Positions 43,525 through 53,567 of a DNA stretch of 64,000 nt are shown here, piece by piece. The notes beneath the pieces are model-generated. The model had not been told where the DNA came from. It ran no database searches and saw only the letters and a program-made list of their open reading frames with translations. Origin of the DNA: Archangiaceae bacterium (lineage in GTDB: Bacteria; Myxococcota; Myxococcia; Myxococcales; Myxococcaceae). The translations under genes were made by a program, and so were the position numbers. The DNA is taken from contig JADJNS010000005.1 of the NCBI GenBank assembly GCA_016714225.1, positions 248,001-312,000 of the forward strand. The letters run 5' to 3'. Positions within the stretch are counted from its first letter, which is position 1; each line of letters starts with the position of its first letter.

Positions 43525-43839
43525 ATGGGCCTACAAGCGATTCCGACTCCTCATTACCTGATGCTGGCTGCGGCGCTGTTCTGCATCGGCATGTTGGGCG
43601 TGCTGGTGCGCCGCAACGCGCTGGTGGTGTTCATGTGCATCGAGCTGATGCTGAACGCCGCGAACCTCACCTTTCTCGCGTTCGCACGTGACCGCGGAGA
43701 CATGACCGGCCATATCAGCGCCTTCTTCATCATCGCCGTCGCCGCCGCCGAAGCCGCGGTGGGCCTGGCGATCGTGATCGCGGTGTTCCGCAGCCGGGGC
43801 ACCGTGAACATCGAAGAGATTCAGACCATGAAGCACTGA
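43525..43839 (+). CDS. nuoK: NADH-quinone oxidoreductase subunit K
   Basis: 104 residues, three membrane helices. The conserved buried Glu is present in FMCIELMLNAANL and the second in AAAEAAVGLAIV. Its length and motifs are normal. A purine-poor leader precedes the ATG; ten bases separate it from nuoL. Confidence 0.95.
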   Translation: MGLQAIPTPHYLMLAAALFCIGMLGVLVRRNALVVFMCIELMLNAANLTFLAFARDRGDMTGHISAFFIIAVAAAEAAVGLAIVIAVFRSRGTVNIEEIQTMKH

Positions 43840-43849
43840 GGCGCGCCCC

Positions 43850-46138
43850 ATGATCGACTGCTCGAGTTTCTACCCGTCGACGTCTCTCGCCGACTTTCAC
43901 GCCCAGGGTCACGGCTGGGCCGACACGCTGGTGTGCCGGCTGCAGACCGCGCCGCTGCCCAGCGATGCCGCCGGCTCCCACCTGTGGATGATCATCGCCC
44001 TGCCGCTGCTCGGCGCGTTCATCTGCGGCGTGTTCGGCAAGACGCTGGGCCGCGCCAACACCTACCTGGTGGCGTGCGGCTCGGTGGCCGGCTCGTTTCT
44101 GCTCTCGCTGATCATCCTCTGGTGCGTGAACGACTACCGCACCGTCGCGCCCAACACCTACGGCGAGGCCTTTCACTACGCGGTGGGCTGGGACTACGGG
44201 GTGTGGTTCTCGGCCGGCAACTTCCGCGTCGACTTCGGCCTGATGGCCGACCACCTCTCGACCTCGATGCTGCTGGTCATCACCGGCATCGGCTTTCTCA
44301 TTCACCTGTACTCGACCGAGTACATGGCCCACGACGACGGCTACTGGCGCTTCTTCGCGTACCTGAACCTGTTCGTCGCCGCGATGCTCACGCTGGTGCT
44401 GGGCGACTCGCTGGTGCTCCTCTTCGTCGGCTGGGAGGGCGTCGGCATGTGCAGCTACCTGCTGATCGGCTTCTGGTACGAAGACCCGCAGAAGGCGTTC
44501 GCCGGCCGCAAGGCGTTCATCACCAACCGCATCGGCGACTTCGGCTTCCTGCTCGCCAGCTTCCTCACCGTCGCCACCCTCACGGCGTTCATCGCGCAGG
44601 CCCCCAACGACAACTTCTCGTCGAGCCGTGACGCGGCCGGCGCCGCCAGCAAGTTCAAGCAGGGCCTGTTCACCCGCGGCCCCCTGAGCTTCGCGGCGCT
44701 CGAGTCGTTCGCGCAGGCGATGCCCAGCGGCACCGACCCGTCGCGCGTCACGCTCGAGAGCGAGATCGCCACCGGCCCCCTGAAGGGCCACACCTACGGG
44801 CACATTCTCACCGCGATTCTGCTGCTGTTCCTGCTCGGCGCCGCCGGCAAGAGCGCGCAGATTCCCCTCTACGTGTGGCTGCCCGACGCGATGGCCGGCC
44901 CCACTCCGGTGTCGGCGCTGATTCACGCGGCCACCATGGTGACCGCCGGCGTCTACCTGTTCTGCCGCATGAGCTACCTGGTGGTCTTGAGCCCCTTCGC
45001 GATGGCGGTCATCGCGGTCATCGGCGGGCTCACCGCGCTCTTCGCGGCGCTGATCGCCTTCTCACAGGAAGACATGAAGAAGGTGCTGGCCTACTCCACG
45101 GTCAGCCAGCTCGGCTTCATGTTCATGGCGGTGGGCTCGGGCATGTTCTGGGCCGCGTTTCTCCACGTGGTCACCCACGCGTTCTTCAAGGCCTGCCTGT
45201 TCCTCGGAGCGGGCAGCGTGATGCACGGCAACGCCGACGAAGGAAACATTCGCAAGCTCGGCGGCCTGAAGAGAGAGATGAAGTTCACCTGGCTGACCTT
45301 CGCCATCGCCACCTGCGCCATCACCGGCGTGGTGCCGCTCTCGGGCTTCTTCTCGAAAGACTCGATTCTGCACGGCCTGCACACCAACCACCTCGAGCAA
45401 TACCCGGCGGTGCTGCACTTCGTCTGGTTCCTCGGCCTGGCCACCGCCGCGTGCACCGCGTTCTACATGACCCGCCTGTACGTGCTGGCCTTCGAGGGTG
45501 AGCGCGCCAAAGACGCTCGGGTACCGCACGCGCACGAGAGCGGCCCGGCGATTCGACTGGTGCTCGGCCTGCTGGCGTTCGGCAGCGTCGCCGCGGTCGC
45601 CTGGGGCGTGCCGTTCATGGACCACCCGTCGGGCCACGAGGCCGGGGTGCAGGCGCCGATGGAGAACTACCTGTGGCCGGTGTTCAACACGGCGCGGCAG
45701 ATCAACGACCGCACCGCGTTCGTGCGCTCGGAGGGCGAGCACGGGCTGCCCTGGGGCGCCTGGGGCATGGCCTGGGGCATCGCGCTGGTCGGCACGGCGC
45801 TGGCGTTCTTCTTGTACCGCTCGTTCTTCCCCGCGCGGGGCAACAAGCCGGTGCCGGCGCTCGAGCCCTTCCGCAAGCTGTCGTTTCACAAGTTCTATGT
45901 CGATGAGCTGTACGACCTGATTCTCATTCGGCCGATCAAGTTCATCTCGTTCATCTTCTACCGGGTGATCGATGCAGTGGTGATCGACACCATCGGCGTG
46001 CGCGGCACGGCGTGGTTGACCACGCGGTTCGGCGCGATGCTCCGCTACGCCCAGTCGGGCGACGCGCAGAGCTACGCCGCGGTGATGGCGGTGGCGCTGG
46101 TCGCCGGCATCGTGCTCGCGCTCTGGGGGTCGATGTGA
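43850..46138 (+). CDS. nuoL: NADH-quinone oxidoreductase subunit L
   Basis: 762 residues, longer than the E. coli protein (613). It is an antiporter-like proton-pumping subunit with many membrane helices; the core motif GKSAQIPLYVWLPDAMAGPT and LIHAATMVTAGVYL are present, as is the discontinuous helix region VTHAFFKACLFLGAGS. The extra length comes mainly from a hydrophilic N-terminal ~40 residues, an insertion at about 245-310 (soluble, Ser/Ala-rich) and the lateral C-terminal helix. The stop overlaps the nuoM GTG. Confidence 0.97.
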   Translation: MIDCSSFYPSTSLADFHAQGHGWADTLVCRLQTAPLPSDAAGSHLWMIIALPLLGAFICGVFGKTLGRANTYLVACGSVAGSFLLSLIILWCVNDYRTVAPNTYGEAFHYAVGWDYGVWFSAGNFRVDFGLMADHLSTSMLLVITGIGFLIHLYSTEYMAHDDGYWRFFAYLNLFVAAMLTLVLGDSLVLLFVGWEGVGMCSYLLIGFWYEDPQKAFAGRKAFITNRIGDFGFLLASFLTVATLTAFIAQAPNDNFSSSRDAAGAASKFKQGLFTRGPLSFAALESFAQAMPSGTDPSRVTLESEIATGPLKGHTYGHILTAILLLFLLGAAGKSAQIPLYVWLPDAMAGPTPVSALIHAATMVTAGVYLFCRMSYLVVLSPFAMAVIAVIGGLTALFAALIAFSQEDMKKVLAYSTVSQLGFMFMAVGSGMFWAAFLHVVTHAFFKACLFLGAGSVMHGNADEGNIRKLGGLKREMKFTWLTFAIATCAITGVVPLSGFFSKDSILHGLHTNHLEQYPAVLHFVWFLGLATAACTAFYMTRLYVLAFEGERAKDARVPHAHESGPAIRLVLGLLAFGSVAAVAWGVPFMDHPSGHEAGVQAPMENYLWPVFNTARQINDRTAFVRSEGEHGLPWGAWGMAWGIALVGTALAFFLYRSFFPARGNKPVPALEPFRKLSFHKFYVDELYDLILIRPIKFISFIFYRVIDAVVIDTIGVRGTAWLTTRFGAMLRYAQSGDAQSYAAVMAVALVAGIVLALWGSM

Positions 46139-47922
46139 GCTCGTACGACTCGCGGCTTCTGAACTTCGTCATCTTCGCGCCGCTGGTGTTCGCGGCGGTG
46201 CTGTTCATTCTGCCCAAGAACGAGAAGGGCCAGATTCGCGCGCTGACGTTCATCGCGATGCTGGTCGACGCGGCCCTCGCCATCTGGGCCTACGTGCGCT
46301 TCGCCGAGGGGCCCGCCGAGTTCCGCCTCGAGTACTGGGCGAGCTGGGTGCCCGAGATCGGCCTCTCGTACCACGTGGGCATCGACGGCATCGCCGCTTC
46401 GCTGGTGCTGCTCACCGGCATCTTGGGGCCGCTGGTGGTGCTCGCCAGCTGGACCTTCGTGCAGGACAAGGTGAAAGAATTTCACCTCGCGATTCTGATT
46501 CTGCAGACCGCGATGATGGGCGCGCTCTGCTCGCTCGACCTGCTGCTCTTCTACATCTTCTTCGAAGCGATGCTGATTCCCATGTACCTGCTGATCGGGG
46601 TGTGGGGCAGCGAAGAGCGGCAGATGGCCGCGATGAAGTTCTTCCTCTACACCCTGGTCGGCTCGCTGCTGATGCTGGTGGCGCTGCTGGGCGTGTACTT
46701 CATCGCCACGCCGGCCGGGCAGCACAGCTTCGACTACGCCGCGGTCTACAACGGCCTGCTGGGCGGCAGTCGCGAGGTCGCCGCGTGCGTCAAGGCCGGG
46801 GGTGAGAACTGCTCGCTGTCTCCGGTCGCCGCTGCGCTGATGCGCTACGGCCCGTGGATGTTCGGGGCCTTCGCGCTGGCGTTCGCCATCAAGGTGCCGA
46901 TGTGGCCGGTGCACACCTGGCTGCCCGACGCGCACACCCAGGCGCCGGTGGCGGGCTCGATGATTCTGGCCGCGGTGATGCTGAAGATGGGCACCTTCGG
47001 CTTCTGGCGCTTCGCGGTGCCGCTGTTTCCCGCGGCGGCGCAGAAGTATCAGCTGGCGCTGGCCACGCTCGCCGTCATCGGCATCGTCTACGGCGCGCTG
47101 ATGTGTCTCGCGCAGCGCGACATCAAGCGCCTCATCGCCTACTCGTCGGTCAGCCACCTGGGCTACTGCATGCTGGGCCTGGCGGCGATGACCCCCGAGG
47201 CGGCCACCGGCTCGGCGTACCAGATGCTGAACCACGGCGTGTCGACCGGAGCGCTCTTCTTGCTCTTCGGCATGATCTACGAGCGCCGCCACGTGCGCCT
47301 CTTGAGCGACTACGGCGGCCTCGCCAAGGTGATGCCGATCTTCACCGCGTTCTTCGTCATCGTGACGTTCTCGTCGGTGGCGGTGCCCGGCACCAACGGC
47401 TTCATCGGCGAGTTCCTGGTGCTGCTGGGCACGTTCAACTCGAAGCTGCCGCTGTGGGTGGGCGTGCTCGCCTCGCTGGGCGTGGTGCTGGGCGCCGCGT
47501 ACATGCTGCTGATGGTGCAGAAGGTGTTCTTCGGGCCCGTGACCCGCAAAGAGAACCAGCAGCTGCACGACCTGAACCTGCGCGAGATCGCCACCACGGT
47601 GCCGTTTCTCATTCTCATCGTAGTGATGGGCCTGAGGCCCCAGCCGCTGCTCACCGTCATCGAGCAGTCGACGCGCCGCTACGTCGCGCGCGCGACGCTG
47701 GGCCCCGAGTCGAGCGAGCCGCAGCTGCAGGTGAAGACCCGCCCGCCGCCGACGCCCGCCCCGGCGCCTGCGGGCGCGATTCCCAGCCTGAAGCTGGGCG
47801 AGAACGAAGCGCCGAAGCCGTCGCCGGCGCGCGACCGCCTGCTGCGGCCGATGATTTCGCCCAATTCCCCGCGGCCGGTGCTGATGGCCGCGCCTCCCGC
47901 GAACGCACAGGGAGCCCACTGA
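46135..47922 (+). CDS. nuoM: NADH-quinone oxidoreductase subunit M with C-terminal extension
   Basis: 595 residues; typical NuoM is about 500. The proton-pumping core is normal (IKVPMWPVHTWLPDAHTQAP, then YSSVSHLGYCMLG). After the last helix (GLRPQPLLTVIEQS) there is an extra ~95-residue hydrophilic tail rich in Pro, Ala and Arg (RPPPTPAPAPAGA), probably disordered. The GTG start overlaps the nuoL stop. Confidence 0.96.
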   Translation: MSSYDSRLLNFVIFAPLVFAAVLFILPKNEKGQIRALTFIAMLVDAALAIWAYVRFAEGPAEFRLEYWASWVPEIGLSYHVGIDGIAASLVLLTGILGPLVVLASWTFVQDKVKEFHLAILILQTAMMGALCSLDLLLFYIFFEAMLIPMYLLIGVWGSEERQMAAMKFFLYTLVGSLLMLVALLGVYFIATPAGQHSFDYAAVYNGLLGGSREVAACVKAGGENCSLSPVAAALMRYGPWMFGAFALAFAIKVPMWPVHTWLPDAHTQAPVAGSMILAAVMLKMGTFGFWRFAVPLFPAAAQKYQLALATLAVIGIVYGALMCLAQRDIKRLIAYSSVSHLGYCMLGLAAMTPEAATGSAYQMLNHGVSTGALFLLFGMIYERRHVRLLSDYGGLAKVMPIFTAFFVIVTFSSVAVPGTNGFIGEFLVLLGTFNSKLPLWVGVLASLGVVLGAAYMLLMVQKVFFGPVTRKENQQLHDLNLREIATTVPFLILIVVMGLRPQPLLTVIEQSTRRYVARATLGPESSEPQLQVKTRPPPTPAPAPAGAIPSLKLGENEAPKPSPARDRLLRPMISPNSPRPVLMAAPPANAQGAH

Positions 47923-47923
47923 C

Positions 47924-49501
47924 ATGACGATTCCCGAATTCACCATGGCCGATTTCTGGCCGGTCATCCCCGCGGGCATTCTCACCGCCGCGGCAATCGT
48001 GCTGATGATCAGCGAGGTGTTTCTGGGCGCGGCGGCCTCGCGCACCTACCAGTCGCTGCTCTCGGTGCTGGCCTGCGTGCTGGCCGGCGCGGTCGCGCTG
48101 ATGAACATGACCGACACGCCCCGCGCGGTGCTGCAGGGCTACGCGGTGATGGACCCGTTCTCGTCGTTCTTGACCCTGGTGGTGTGCGTGGGCACGGGGC
48201 TGGCGGCGCTGCTGGCCGCGGGCTTTCTGCAGCACCGCAACGCCGAGCGCGGCGAGTTCTACGCGCTGATGCTGTTCGCCGCCGCGGGCATGACCCTGCT
48301 CGGGCTCTCGAACGAGTTCATCACCCTGTTCGTGAACCTCGAGGTGCTCTCGGTGGCCACCTACGCGCTGACCGCCTGGCTGCGGCGCGGCTCGCGCCCC
48401 TCGGAGGGCGCCTTCAAGTACTTCATTCTGGGTGCGTTCGCGGCGGCGCTGATGCTCTACGGCGCAGCGCTGCTGTACGGCGCGACCGGCACCACCCACC
48501 TCACCGACATGGCGGCGAAGCTGCGCGCCGCGCTGGCCGAGACCGACGCCAGCGGCGGTCACCCCAAGCAGATGCTCATCTACGCCGGCTTCTTGCTGGT
48601 GGGGGCGGGCTTCGCGTTCAAGGTGGCCGCAGTGCCCTTCCACATGTGGACGCCCGACGTCTACGAAGGCGCGCCGACCCCGGTGACCGCGCTGATGAGC
48701 GCGGGGGTGAAGGCGGCGGCGTTCGTGGCGCTGGTGCGGGTGTTCATGGCGCTGGGGCCCGCGGTCGACCCGCAGCTGCCGTTCATCGCGTTCTCGGTGC
48801 TGGCGCTGCTCACCATGGTGGTGGGCAACCTGCTGGCGCTGCCGCAGCGCAACGTGAAGCGCATGCTGGCGTACTCGAGCATCGCGCACGCCGGCTACCT
48901 GCTGCTGGGCGTGGCGGCGCTGTTCGCTGTGGGCAAAGACGCGAAGGTGGGCGTGCTCTCGTCGACGCCGCTGGTGGGCATCTCGGGCTCGATGCAGAGC
49001 GACGTGTACCAGGGCATTCTCTTCTACCTGCTCGGCTACACCGTGACGGCGATCGGCGCCTTCGGCACCATCGTGGCGCTCGAGCGCCGCGAAGACGAGA
49101 CCAAGGGCAACGCGTGGGACCTCGACCGCTTCGCCGGCCTGGGCTCGCGCAAGCCGGGCTGGGCCCTGGCAATGACGGTGTTCATGCTCTCGCTGGGCGG
49201 GGTGCCGCCGACGGTGGGCTTCATCGGCAAGGTGCTCTTGTTCCGCGCCGCGGTCGACGCCGGCCTGCTCGGCCTGAGCATCGTGGGCATGCTCGCCAGC
49301 GCGGCGGGCGTCTATTACTACCTGCGCGTGGTGGTCTACATGTACATGCGCCCTGCGCCCGAGGGCGCGCTGGTGCCCGAGCGCCGGTGGACCACCGAGC
49401 TCGCCCTGGTCGCCACCGCGGCTGGCACCGTGCTCTTCGGTGTGCTGCCGGGGCCGATTACGGCGCTCCTCCAGCGCACCGACATGCTCTTCCACCGCTG
49501 A
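47924..49501 (+). CDS. nuoN: NADH-quinone oxidoreductase subunit N
   Basis: 525 residues, third antiporter-like subunit of the membrane arm. Motifs: FKVAAVPFHMWTPDVYEGAPTP in part (AAVPFHMWTPDVYEG), YSSIAHAGYLLLG, GGVPPTVGFIGKV. Start ATG one base after the nuoM stop. It ends the nuo block; a dispersed repeat begins within about five bases of its stop codon. Confidence 0.97.
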   Translation: MTIPEFTMADFWPVIPAGILTAAAIVLMISEVFLGAAASRTYQSLLSVLACVLAGAVALMNMTDTPRAVLQGYAVMDPFSSFLTLVVCVGTGLAALLAAGFLQHRNAERGEFYALMLFAAAGMTLLGLSNEFITLFVNLEVLSVATYALTAWLRRGSRPSEGAFKYFILGAFAAALMLYGAALLYGATGTTHLTDMAAKLRAALAETDASGGHPKQMLIYAGFLLVGAGFAFKVAAVPFHMWTPDVYEGAPTPVTALMSAGVKAAAFVALVRVFMALGPAVDPQLPFIAFSVLALLTMVVGNLLALPQRNVKRMLAYSSIAHAGYLLLGVAALFAVGKDAKVGVLSSTPLVGISGSMQSDVYQGILFYLLGYTVTAIGAFGTIVALERREDETKGNAWDLDRFAGLGSRKPGWALAMTVFMLSLGGVPPTVGFIGKVLLFRAAVDAGLLGLSIVGMLASAAGVYYYLRVVVYMYMRPAPEGALVPERRWTTELALVATAAGTVLFGVLPGPITALLQRTDMLFHR

Positions 49502-49505
49502 AGGG

Positions 49506-49620
49506 TCGCGGGCCGATACCCGGCGCGCTGCTTCGTTGGATTCTCCGCGCGGTGCTCATGGACACAAAACGTCCACTCCGCTCCGTGCTCGAATCCGCCT
49601 CGCATCGCTTGGGTCTCGAC
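49506..49620. repeat. Dispersed 115-bp repeat, copy B (inverted relative to A and C)
   Basis: Starts about five bases after the nuoN stop with CGCGGGCCGATACCCGGCGC and reads GCTGCTTCGTTGGA and CACTCCGCTCCGTGCTCG further on. Its reverse complement matches copy A with few mismatches. Confidence 0.85.
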
Positions 49621-49814
49621 CCGCTCGTCGCACCCACGTCTGGGCTGACCAGCGCCTCGCACTGCCGCTCTGCTCGCTGATCAGCGCTCTCGGAGTGCGC
49701 CCCGTGTGAGTCCACCCGCCGCGAAACGTCCAACCCGAAATGGCAGAGCGCCAGCCGGCCACGCGAGCTCCTCCAGCGTCGCATTCGTCCAACCCGAAGG
49801 GCAGAGCCGGAGCG

Positions 49815-49932
49815 GGCCGAGAGCCAAGCAGTGCGAGGCGGACGCGAGCACGGAGCGGAGTGGGCGCAGTATGCCCATGAGCACCGCGCGCAGAATCCAA
49901 CGAAGCAATGCGCCGGCTATCGGCCCGCGAGC
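49815..49932. repeat. Dispersed 115-bp repeat, copy C
   Basis: Same orientation as copy A; ends at the T-run side of the Pxr-like terminator. With copy B it forms a large imperfect inverted repeat around 195 bases of spacer. Confidence 0.85.
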
Positions 49933-49934
49933 AG

Positions 49935-49974
49935 AAAAAAGAAGGCGGCCCGACACCGTGGGGTATCGGACCGC
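49935..49974 (-). terminator. Intrinsic terminator of the Pxr-like RNA
   Basis: A 13-base-pair stem (49945-49957 with 49962-49974) with a four-base loop, fully paired on the minus strand if two G-U pairs are counted, followed there by CTTCTTTTTT. On the plus strand two of the pairs become mismatches and the T-run (TCTTCTTTT) is weaker, so it favours minus-strand transcripts. Confidence 0.88.
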
Positions 49975-50054
49975 GGGTCTTCTTTTACTGCTGCACGGCG
50001 AAACTGCTGAAGTGGTGGGGGGGAACCTCCTTCAACCCGAACTCACCGTGCGAC
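49935..50054 (-). ncRNA. pxr: Pxr-like small regulatory RNA
   Basis: About 120 bases from a predicted sigma-54 start to an intrinsic terminator. Folding by eye gives a stem GCACGG/CCGTGC enclosing a second hairpin (TGAAG..GGT / ACC.CTTCA) whose loop contains a run of exactly seven C (50017-50023), then the terminator hairpin. From memory, the Myxococcus xanthus developmental repressor RNA Pxr has the same plan: sigma-54 control, three stem-loops, seven cytosines in a loop where the known suppressor mutation falls, and a neighbouring NtrC-type gene. Pxr blocks fruiting-body development while nutrients last. Identification rests on these features and memory, not on an alignment. A 23-codon frame overlaps the RNA. 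Confidence 0.8.
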
Positions 50055-50063
50055 ATAGGGCTA

Positions 50064-50079
50064 AGCAGGTGGCGTGCCA
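50064..50079 (-). promoter_or_regulatory. Sigma-54 (-24/-12) promoter of the Pxr-like RNA
   Basis: TGGCACGCCACCTGCT on the minus strand differs from the consensus TGGCACG-N4-TTGCW at one base and has the required 12-base distance between the GG and GC. Transcription would begin near 50053. Confidence 0.85.
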
Positions 50080-50156
50080 CACGCCCCTGAATCGCCGAAG
50101 CCTGAGGAAACCGCGGGCTTGCGCTGTAAGCCGGCACGCAGCGACGGCCGTTCGGC

Positions 50157-50192
50157 TTTCACAGCTGAAAGCTGTTTTTCAGAACTGAAAAA
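50157..50192. promoter_or_regulatory. Paired palindromic activator sites upstream of the Pxr-like promoter
   Basis: Two palindromes, TTTCACAGCTGAAA (50157-50170) and TTTTTCAGAACTGAAAAA (50175-50192), share a TTTCA/TGAAA core and lie about 19 bases centre to centre, roughly 110 and 130 bases upstream of the predicted start. This is the usual place and form of enhancer sites for NtrC-type activators. The regulator gene ends seven bases away. Confidence 0.75.
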
Positions 50193-50198
50193 ACCCAA

Positions 50199-51578
<1,380 letters not shown>

Positions 51579-51623
51579 GACGGGTGGGCTTGTACCAAAA
51601 AGCGGGTGACCAAAGCTCGCGAG

Positions 51624-51651
51624 AGTCCCGGGTCGAACGGGACCCGGGACT
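51624..51651 (-). terminator. Hairpin between selB and the NtrC-type gene
   Basis: A perfect 11-bp stem AGTCCCGGGTC/GACCCGGGACT with a six-base loop, inside an outer CCAAA/TTTGG pairing. There is no long T-run on the minus strand, so it may attenuate or end selB transcription without full intrinsic termination. Confidence 0.6.
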
Positions 51652-51662
51652 TTGGCCGACCC

Positions 51663-53567
51663 TCAGCGCTTGCGCAGCACGCGCTTCTCGCCGACCCGCA
51701 AGGTCACCTTGCGCGCGTCGAGCAGCTCGGCGAGCGGTATGACGAACTTGCGCGTCGCGCCCACCAGCTCTTTGAACTCGGCGGTCGAGATGGACGCGTG
51801 GGTCTCGAAGAAGGCGCGCAGCTTCGCCTCGAGCTCGGCGACCGCCGAGGCGTGAAAGTGCAGCTCCCCCGCCTTGTGCACCCGGTTCTCTCGGGCCAGC
51901 GCTTCGAGCAGCTCGACCACGCGGGGCAGCGGCGCTTTGAGCTGCGCGGCGAGCTCGGCATGGGTGGCGGGCTGCAGCCCGGCCTTCTGCAGGGCGTCGT
52001 CGAGCGCGGCCTTGAGCGAGTTGCCGCCCGCGTCGAGGCGGCCCTTGCGGCCGGCCAGCCGTACCAGCTCTCCGGCTTCGATGCGGCCCTGCTCGACCAG
52101 GCTGCCCAGCAGCTTGCCGAAGGTGCGCTGGTCTGGCACGCCCAGCTTCTGCTCGAGCTCTGACTTCGGCATGCCGTCGCGCTCGGGTGAGGCGAGGTGA
52201 AACGCCTCGAGCATCGCCAGGGTGCGGGCCGACAGCCCGGCGAGCACCTGGGGCGAGACGAAGCGCCGCGCCTCTTTGTCGACCAGCAGCGCCCCGCCCT
52301 TGGCGCCTAGCGCCTCGAGCAGCTTCCCCAGCTCTTTGGGGCCCAGCCCGGCGCGCGCGAACAGCTCGCGCTCGGTGAGCCCGCCGTAGCCCGCCTCGGT
52401 GAGCAGCCAGGTGACGCGCTGCGCGGGGTCGGCTTCGGCGAGGGCCTTGAGCTTCTCCGAGGCGCCCTTCTTGCGGCGCGGCGCATCGAGCGCCAGCACC
52501 CGGCCGCCGCCCAGGGTGGCGCCGCGGCCCTCGAGCGCGCGCGAGCCGCGCAGAATGAAGCGCTGGCCGGGCAGCGCGGCGAGCGGCGCGGCGAGGCGCA
52601 GCTGGGCGAAGCAGCGCTCTCCGGGGCGCAGCGCGTCGGCGTCGACCAGCCGCACCGCCACGTCGGCGTGCGCGGTGCCCAGCGAGAGCAGCTGGCGCGA
52701 GCGGCGCGGCAACGGCGCTTCGACCGAGGGAAGCAGCGACAGCTCGACGTCGAGCACCTTCGCCGCCTCGAGCTCGCCGTGCCGCACCAGCGCCATGCCG
52801 CGGCTGACCTGCTGCGCCTCGATGCCGGGCACGTTCACCGCAACCCGCTGGCCCGCGGCGGCGCGCTCGACCGCCTCGCCGTGCACCTGCAGGGTGCGGG
52901 CGCGAAACGGCCCCTCGAGCCCGGGCGAGAGCGACACCTGCTCGTCGCGCCCGAGCCTGCCCGAGAGCAGGGTGCCGGTGACCACCGCGCCGAAGCCCTT
53001 CACGGTGAAGACGCGGTCGACGGGGAGAAACACCGGCCCCTCGGCGGGGCGCGCGGCGAGCGCGGCGAGGCGGCTGCTCAGCGCCACTTTCAGCGCGTCG
53101 AGCCCGGCGCCGGTCTTCGCGCTCACGGTGACGAGCGGGGCCTCTTCGAGAAACGTGCCGGCGGTGAGCGCGCGCAGGTCTTGGGTGAGCAGCTCGAGCC
53201 AGCCGTCACCCAGGCCCGGCAACAGGTCGGCCTTGGTCACCACGAGGAGGCCGGCGCGCACTCCCAGCAGCGAGCAGATGTCGACGTGCTCGCGGGTCTG
53301 CGGCATCACCCCCTCGTCGGCGGCCACCACCAGCATCGCCAGGTCGATGCCGCCCGCGCCCGCCGCCATCGCCTTCACGAAGCGCTCGTGGCCGGGCACG
53401 TCGACGACCCCCACCCGGCCCTGCGGCAGGTCGAGGTGCGCGAAGCCGAGCTCGAGGGTGATGCCGCGGCGCTTCTCTTCGGGCAGCCGGTCGGTGTCGA
53501 CGCCGGTGAGCGCCTTCACCAGCGCGGTCTTGCCGTGGTCGACGTGCCCTGCGGTGCCGACAATCAC
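51663..53567 (-). CDS. selB: Selenocysteine-specific elongation factor SelB
   Basis: 634 residues, normal for SelB, which delivers selenocysteyl-tRNA to UGA codons marked by a SECIS hairpin. The GTPase domain starts at the N-terminus (GTAGHVDHGKTALVKAL), with RRGITLELGFA and VDVPGHERFVKAM; EF-Tu-like domains II and III follow; the C-terminal ~250 residues are repeated winged helices that bind SECIS RNA. The start is GTG, overlapping the stop of a 57-codon frame. No selA, selD or selenocysteine tRNA is visible in the window, and the hydrogenase large subunit here uses Cys, so the selenoproteins lie elsewhere. Confidence 0.97.
   Translation of the reverse strand: MIVGTAGHVDHGKTALVKALTGVDTDRLPEEKRRGITLELGFAHLDLPQGRVGVVDVPGHERFVKAMAAGAGGIDLAMLVVAADEGVMPQTREHVDICSLLGVRAGLLVVTKADLLPGLGDGWLELLTQDLRALTAGTFLEEAPLVTVSAKTGAGLDALKVALSSRLAALAARPAEGPVFLPVDRVFTVKGFGAVVTGTLLSGRLGRDEQVSLSPGLEGPFRARTLQVHGEAVERAAAGQRVAVNVPGIEAQQVSRGMALVRHGELEAAKVLDVELSLLPSVEAPLPRRSRQLLSLGTAHADVAVRLVDADALRPGERCFAQLRLAAPLAALPGQRFILRGSRALEGRGATLGGGRVLALDAPRRKKGASEKLKALAEADPAQRVTWLLTEAGYGGLTERELFARAGLGPKELGKLLEALGAKGGALLVDKEARRFVSPQVLAGLSARTLAMLEAFHLASPERDGMPKSELEQKLGVPDQRTFGKLLGSLVEQGRIEAGELVRLAGRKGRLDAGGNSLKAALDDALQKAGLQPATHAELAAQLKAPLPRVVELLEALARENRVHKAGELHFHASAVAELEAKLRAFFETHASISTAEFKELVGATRKFVIPLAELLDARKVTLRVGEKRVLRKR

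Larger units (their letters stand above)
49502..49934. other. Repeat-filled intergenic region
   Basis: About 430 bases between nuoN and the Pxr-like terminator. It holds copies B and C of the 115-bp dispersed repeat in opposite orientation, and between them a shorter direct repeat (GTCCAACCCGAA followed by a GGCAGAGC block, near 49728 and 49787). No gene is supported here. Confidence 0.7.

Noticed and set aside
49908..50090. 60-codon plus-strand frame across the Pxr locus
   Set aside because: Antisense to a structured RNA with promoter and terminator on the minus strand; no ribosome site.
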